From positions 1-52,976 of the forward strand of contig DAHXOO010000019.1 of the NCBI GenBank assembly GCA_027364845.1: 52,976 nucleotides of DNA. Reading direction: 5' to 3'. This document shows, piece after piece, positions 49,037 through 52,976 of this stretch. Under the pieces are notes generated by a model. It was not told the DNA's origin. It was given only the letters and a program-made list of their open reading frames with translations, and ran no database searches. The position numbers and the translations under genes were made by a program. The first letter of the stretch is position 1; every line of letters begins with the position of its first letter. The DNA is from Pseudomonadota bacterium (GTDB lineage Bacteria > Pseudomonadota > Gammaproteobacteria > Acidiferrobacterales > UBA6901).

Positions 49037-50764
49037 ATGCGCACCTCGAGATTCTTGCTGTCCACGGTCCGAGAACCCCCTGCCGACGCAGAATGCGTCA
49101 GTCATCGTCTGATGCTGCGCGCAGGAATGACGCGCAGGCTCGCCACCGGACTCTACACCTGGCTGCCCATGGGTCTACGGGTACTGCGAAAGGTGGAAGC
49201 CACGGTGCGCGAGGAAATGGATCGCGCTGGCGCGCAGGAAGTGCTCATGCCGGCGATCCAACCGGCGGAGCTGTGGCAGAAATCCGGACGCTGGGAACAA
49301 TATGGTCCGGAACTGCTGTGCCTGCGCGACCGGCACAATCGCGAGTACTGCCTTGGCCCGACACACGAAGAAGTCATCACCGATCTGGTCCGGCACGAGA
49401 TAAAAAGCTATCGACAGCTCCCTGCGAGCTTCTACCAGATCCAGGCCAAGTTCCGGGACGAGATCCGTCCACGGTCCGGCATCCTGCGGGCTCGCGAGTT
49501 TCTCATGAAGGATGCCTATTCGTTTCATCTAGACCCGGCCTCGCTGCGCCAGACTTACAACCTGATGCTGCAGACCTATTCACGCATCTTCACACGCCTG
49601 GGCCTGGAATTCTGCGTGGCCATAGCCGACAACGGAGTCATGGGCGGTAACGCCTCCCACGAATTCCACGTGCTCGCCGAGGCTGGCGAGGACACTTTAG
49701 CTATGTGTAGCCGCTGCCACTATGCCGCAAACGTCGAGTCTGCTCCCGCGCTGCCGCCGATGGGCCGGCGTCCTCTACCGGGTGCATTCATGGAACCGGT
49801 GGAAACGCCCGGCCAGCACTCCATCGACGAGGTCAGCCACTACCTCGGAACTGAAGTCGACCGGACGCTCAAGACGCTGCTCGTGCGCGGCTCTGGGGGC
49901 GTCATTGCGCTGGTGCTGCGCGGCGACCATGAGATCAATACCGTCAAGGCAGAGAGACTGTCGTTGGTGGCCAAACCGCTCGTATTCGTCACGCCGGAGG
50001 AGGTGCGGATGGCGGCTGGCTGCGGCCCCGGATCGGTAGGCCCGGTGGGGCTCAAGATCCCCGTCATCGCCGATGAGAGCGCCGCACGCCTCGCCGACTT
50101 CATCTGCGGTGCCAACCGTGACGGAGCGCACTTGCAGCACGTGAATTGGGGGCGCGACCTACCTGAGCCGGTTGTCGCCGACATCCGCAATGTCGTGGAC
50201 GGCGATCCCTGCCCGCGCAGTGACGAGTCCGCTGCAGCCTGCAACGGACAGATGTACCTTTGCCGCGGCATCGAGGTAGGGCATATCTTCGAACTCGGTA
50301 CCCGCTACAGTGCTGCGCTCGGCGCCACTTGTCTGGACGAAAGCGGCAATGCGGTGACCATGACGATGGGCTGCTACGGCATCGGGATATCACGCATCGT
50401 CGCGGCCGCTATTGAACAACATCACGATGCCAACGGCATAATCTGGCCGCAGGCCATCGCACCATTTCTGGTCTGTCTGGTACCGATCGGCCTGCACCGA
50501 TCGGCCCGGGTGGGTGAAGCGACCGAGCGACTTTACGACGAACTGGGCGCGGCCGGCATCCAGGTCCTGCTTGACGACCGTGACGAGCGTCCCGGCGTGA
50601 TGTTTGCCGATATGGATCTTATCGGCATCCCCCATCGCCTAGTGCTCGGGGAACACGGACTCGACCAAGGAGTAGTGGAGTATAAAAGCCGGCGCACTGG
50701 CGAAAGCCGCGCCATTCCCATGACGGAAATCGTCCCGACCCTGCGGATGCTGTTGGGCTACTGA
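49037..50764 (+). CDS. proS: Prolyl-tRNA synthetase
   Basis: A 575-residue bacterial-type ProRS, normal length. Class II motif 2 is in [21 protein letters not shown] (key Arg and Phe, about residues 138-158), the editing INS domain spans roughly 224-410, and motif 3 is [14 protein letters not shown] (about 446-459). The C-terminal anticodon-binding domain follows. It charges tRNA-Pro. It starts [15 protein letters not shown], as usual. Confidence 0.97.
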   Translation: MRTSRFLLSTVREPPADAECVSHRLMLRAGMTRRLATGLYTWLPMGLRVLRKVEATVREEMDRAGAQEVLMPAIQPAELWQKSGRWEQYGPELLCLRDRHNREYCLGPTHEEVITDLVRHEIKSYRQLPASFYQIQAKFRDEIRPRSGILRAREFLMKDAYSFHLDPASLRQTYNLMLQTYSRIFTRLGLEFCVAIADNGVMGGNASHEFHVLAEAGEDTLAMCSRCHYAANVESAPALPPMGRRPLPGAFMEPVETPGQHSIDEVSHYLGTEVDRTLKTLLVRGSGGVIALVLRGDHEINTVKAERLSLVAKPLVFVTPEEVRMAAGCGPGSVGPVGLKIPVIADESAARLADFICGANRDGAHLQHVNWGRDLPEPVVADIRNVVDGDPCPRSDESAAACNGQMYLCRGIEVGHIFELGTRYSAALGATCLDESGNAVTMTMGCYGIGISRIVAAAIEQHHDANGIIWPQAIAPFLVCLVPIGLHRSARVGEATERLYDELGAAGIQVLLDDRDERPGVMFADMDLIGIPHRLVLGEHGLDQGVVEYKSRRTGESRAIPMTEIVPTLRMLLGY

Positions 50765-50791
50765 CGCCGGCGCGCGCCACCGGGCGTCCAC

Positions 50792-50818
50792 CGCCAGGTC
50801 GCCTCAGGCGATCTGGCG
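50792..50818. terminator. Hairpin between convergent proS and GGDEF-EAL genes
   Basis: CGCCAGGTCGCC, loop TCA, GGCGATCTGGCG: a 12-bp stem with one G-T wobble. The loop is the stop codon of the leftward gene. There is no T tract on either side, so it is a possible bidirectional terminator of the T-less kind. Confidence 0.45.
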
Positions 50819-52426
50819 ATCCCTGAGCGCCGCCTGTTCGATGGCTTCTAAAGGCTTGCCTACGGCAAAGCCCTGCGCATAGTCGACACCCAGCTCGGCA
50901 AGAACACCGAGAACCGCCGGATCCTCGATGAACTTGGCGGCAACCTTTATGCCCAGGTCATGAGCCATTGTTACGAGAGACTTCACCAGGGACCGCGCCT
51001 CACTGCTGTCAGTGATCTCACGCAACAGTCCGCTCTCGAGCTTCAGCATGCTGGGTGCCAACTGCTGCAGATAGCGGAAGGACGCCATGCCTGCGCCGAA
51101 ATCGTCCATGATCAGGTCATACCCGGCGCCGTGGATCTCACCGGCCAGCTTGCGGGCCCGACCGAGGTCTTCAAGCAAGACACGCTCGGGAATCTCGAAC
51201 CCAATCTGTCCCGCGTCAACGCCAGCCTGCACCACTGCGGCGCCGACATGCCCGATGAAACCGGGATCCATCAGGGTCTTGCGCGAAAGATTGACGGACA
51301 GACGGAGGCTCCGGTCGTGACCGCCCAGGACCGCAAGCTTGCTGGTGACCTTGCGTATCACCATCCGGTCAATCGGGACGCTGAGATCGAACTGCTCGGC
51401 GCTCTCAAGGAACATGCCAGGCGTTATCAGGAACCCGTCTCGGTCCTCCATGCGCAACAGCGCCTCATAGTGATGCGTAGTGTTGTTGCGCAGATCCAGC
51501 AGCGGCTGGTAAAGCAGCAGGAATTGGTCGGTCTCAAGCGCGCGCCGGATGCGTCCCTCCCAGTTGACCTTTTCCTGCACATGCTGGATTTCGGAGGTGG
51601 AGGCGGAATACATCCGCCAGCAGCCACGACCGCATTGCTTGGCTTCATACATGGCGGCGTCCGCGAACATCAGCAGCTCATTCGCGGTAGTGGTGTGCTC
51701 AGGCAGCAACGCAATCCCGATGCTGGCGGAAATGGCCATGGTCTGCCCGCCGACCGACGTAGTCGCCTTACTGAACAGTTGCAGCAGCTTGTTGGCCACT
51801 TCCGCGGCCGAGTTGGCCTGCGTTTCCGGCAGCAGAATAGCGAACTCATCCCCGCCCCAGCGCGCAATGTAGTCCGTAGAGCGCAGCCCGCGCTGCAGCA
51901 CGTCCGCGGCCAACAGCAGATGGCTGTCTCCGGCCGAGTGACCGTAGCGGTCATTGATATTCTTGAGCCTGTCCAGATCGACGAACATCACGGCAACCGT
52001 GCGCTGGTAACGCGCTGCGTGGTCGGCCCAGCGCTCGAGCTCCTTCTGGAAGCGCCTGCGATTCAGCAAGCCGGTGAGCGCATCGTGCTCGGCCATATGG
52101 ATGATCATTTCGTTCGCCTTCTGGGCCTCTTCCAGAGCGCGCCGCAGGGACTCGGTCTTCTCGGCGACCTGCTGTTCTAAGCCTTCCGAGAACCGCCGGA
52201 TCCGATCCTGTCGCACACCGGCAAAGCGGGCGAACAAACCGAGAAAAAACGGCGCAGTGTCAATCACATAGAGCAGGCGACTGACGACATGCGCATGCAC
52301 AACCGTCGCTATCAACCCTTGAGACAGTGAAATTTCGCCCGTAACCAAAAGAAACGCGATCGAACCGATCGGGAAACACAGCCCGAACAGTGCGCCGAAG
52401 AGCGTATATTTCGTTGATTCCGACAT
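50804..52426 (-). CDS. Membrane GGDEF-EAL protein, EAL domain probably inactive
   Basis: A 540-residue protein from the ATG at 52426. Two N-terminal membrane helices (about 8-28 and 35-55) precede a short coiled coil, a GGDEF domain with intact GGDEF and an I-site RSTD five residues before it, and an EAL domain. In the EAL domain the EAL triplet, NLS and DDFG are kept, but the AEGVE loop reads AKFIE (Glu to Lys) and the LKID segment reads LKLE. The first is the catalytic general base in RocR-type enzymes. I infer an active cyclase and an inactive, perhaps ligand-sensing, EAL domain. Confidence 0.9.
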   Translation of the reverse strand: MSESTKYTLFGALFGLCFPIGSIAFLLVTGEISLSQGLIATVVHAHVVSRLLYVIDTAPFFLGLFARFAGVRQDRIRRFSEGLEQQVAEKTESLRRALEEAQKANEMIIHMAEHDALTGLLNRRRFQKELERWADHAARYQRTVAVMFVDLDRLKNINDRYGHSAGDSHLLLAADVLQRGLRSTDYIARWGGDEFAILLPETQANSAAEVANKLLQLFSKATTSVGGQTMAISASIGIALLPEHTTTANELLMFADAAMYEAKQCGRGCWRMYSASTSEIQHVQEKVNWEGRIRRALETDQFLLLYQPLLDLRNNTTHHYEALLRMEDRDGFLITPGMFLESAEQFDLSVPIDRMVIRKVTSKLAVLGGHDRSLRLSVNLSRKTLMDPGFIGHVGAAVVQAGVDAGQIGFEIPERVLLEDLGRARKLAGEIHGAGYDLIMDDFGAGMASFRYLQQLAPSMLKLESGLLREITDSSEARSLVKSLVTMAHDLGIKVAAKFIEDPAVLGVLAELGVDYAQGFAVGKPLEAIEQAALRDRQIA

Positions 52427-52761
52427 TTGTGAATCCTTCTTCCGTCTCACAGCGACAGTTCGTCCGTGTGTAAACCATCGGCGCCATTCAATTTCATCTC
52501 GAGCGCCCTGTTATTAGGAAATTCCGACTCAGGGACGGAATGACGGCTTAACTATAGGAAAGTTTAAGGCAAAAATCATGCCGGCCGTTATACCCCATTG
52601 AATAGTTATAGTTTATCGTCGCAACGGCGGCCCGTCATCTGAACGGAAGGCAAGGTGGCGAGGCGTCGGATCCGGTCTGGGAAGGCGCAAATAATGCCAT
52701 CGGACCAGAGTAGCTTCTGGACGCCGTACCGTCCGGGTCGGCAGGTGCCCTGACGGTAATC
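52427..52761. other. Intergenic region
   Basis: About 335 bases between the GGDEF-EAL start and the relA stop, on the same strand. The part near 52500-52620 is relatively AT-rich and should hold the GGDEF-EAL promoter. No gene seen. Confidence 0.45.
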
Positions 52762-52976
52762 TCAGTGCGTGCGGCGGCGTACTTCGGTGACATTCGGCAG
52801 CTGGTCGATCTGCGAAAGAATCTGGCTGAGAGTAGCAATATTCGGTATCTCGAGGGTCAGATTCATGTGCGCCACGTGCTGCTGCCTGTCTGACAAGGTA
52901 TTTACGGCAACAACGTTGATGCGCTGATTGGCAAGCAACGAGGTGATGTCGCGCAGCAGCCCGGGTCGCTCATAGG
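52762..52976 (-). CDS. relA: (p)ppGpp synthetase RelA, C-terminal ACT domain (partial)
   Basis: The last 70 codons of a gene whose start lies beyond the window. The peptide reads YERPGLLRDITSLLANQRINV, then NLTLEIPNIATLSQILSQIDQLPNV and EVRRRTH, the ACT domain that ends RelA/SpoT proteins and senses amino-acid starvation at the ribosome. The ending with a VxEVRR sequence fits RelA rather than SpoT, but the two cannot be firmly told apart from this piece. Confidence 0.8.
   Translation of the reverse strand, partial: YERPGLLRDITSLLANQRINVVAVNTLSDRQQHVAHMNLTLEIPNIATLSQILSQIDQLPNVTEVRRRTH

Noticed and set aside
50960-52180. 406-codon plus-strand frame opposite the GGDEF-EAL gene
   Set aside because: Antisense to a gene with clear GGDEF and EAL motifs; no domain of its own.

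Overview
The window reads as chromosomal DNA of a GC-rich gammaproteobacterium, probably a sulfur-oxidising or hydrogen-metabolising line near Chromatiales/Acidiferrobacterales. Two things point there: the xseB-ispA-dxs-folE2 gene order, and an Isp-type (group 1e) [NiFe] hydrogenase of the kind known from Allochromatium and Thiocapsa. Taxonomy is inferred from content only. No rRNA, tRNA, CRISPR array, prophage or intact insertion sequence was recognised.

Layout. 0-6 kb (minus strand): an APC amino-acid permease and a complete branched-chain-amino-acid-type (HAAT) ABC importer in the order binding protein-H-M-G-F. 6.6-12.1 kb (minus): an exported DUF3617 protein, a LOG-family protein, a beta-CASP metallo-beta-lactamase nuclease and a diguanylate cyclase, separated by gene-poor stretches. 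12.6-18.5 kb: two small membrane proteins, a 75-residue conserved protein and the plus-strand set xseB-ispA-dxs followed by folE2.

18.8-38.4 kb is a continuous minus-strand hydrogen/bioenergetics island. Read 5' to 3' it holds hynD, a HupH-domain gene, hynS, isp1, isp2 and hynL (membrane-bound group 1e uptake hydrogenase). Next come nine genes of a V/A-type rotary ATPase (G/H-C-I-K-F-E-A-B-D). Last are a four-subunit group 3b NAD(P)-linked hydrogenase (hydB-G-D-A) and its own maturation protease. At 38.55 kb the strand switches, and the divergent plus-strand maturation genes hypC-hypA-hypB begin, followed by an EamA transporter, hypF and hypE. A perfect FNR-type palindrome lies in the divergent gap, placed so that it could drive both directions.

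45.8-53 kb: a class I glutamine amidotransferase, a ROK sugar kinase, a small exported Asp/Gln/Arg-rich protein, proS, a membrane GGDEF-EAL protein with a degenerate EAL domain, and the 3' end of relA at the right edge.

Proposed logic (inference): under oxygen limitation an FNR-family regulator turns on the uptake hydrogenase and the HypCAB nickel/iron insertion genes. HynSL passes electrons through Isp1 (haem b membrane protein) and Isp2 (HdrD-like). The cytoplasmic group 3b enzyme exchanges electrons between H2 and NAD(P)H, and the V/A ATPase, encoded between the two hydrogenases, interconverts ATP and an ion gradient. hypD, which is essential for cofactor assembly, is not in the window. 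The most notable points are the hydrogenase-ATPase-hydrogenase arrangement, the FNR box, the missing hypD, the altered EAL catalytic residues, and several unusually perfect inverted repeats.
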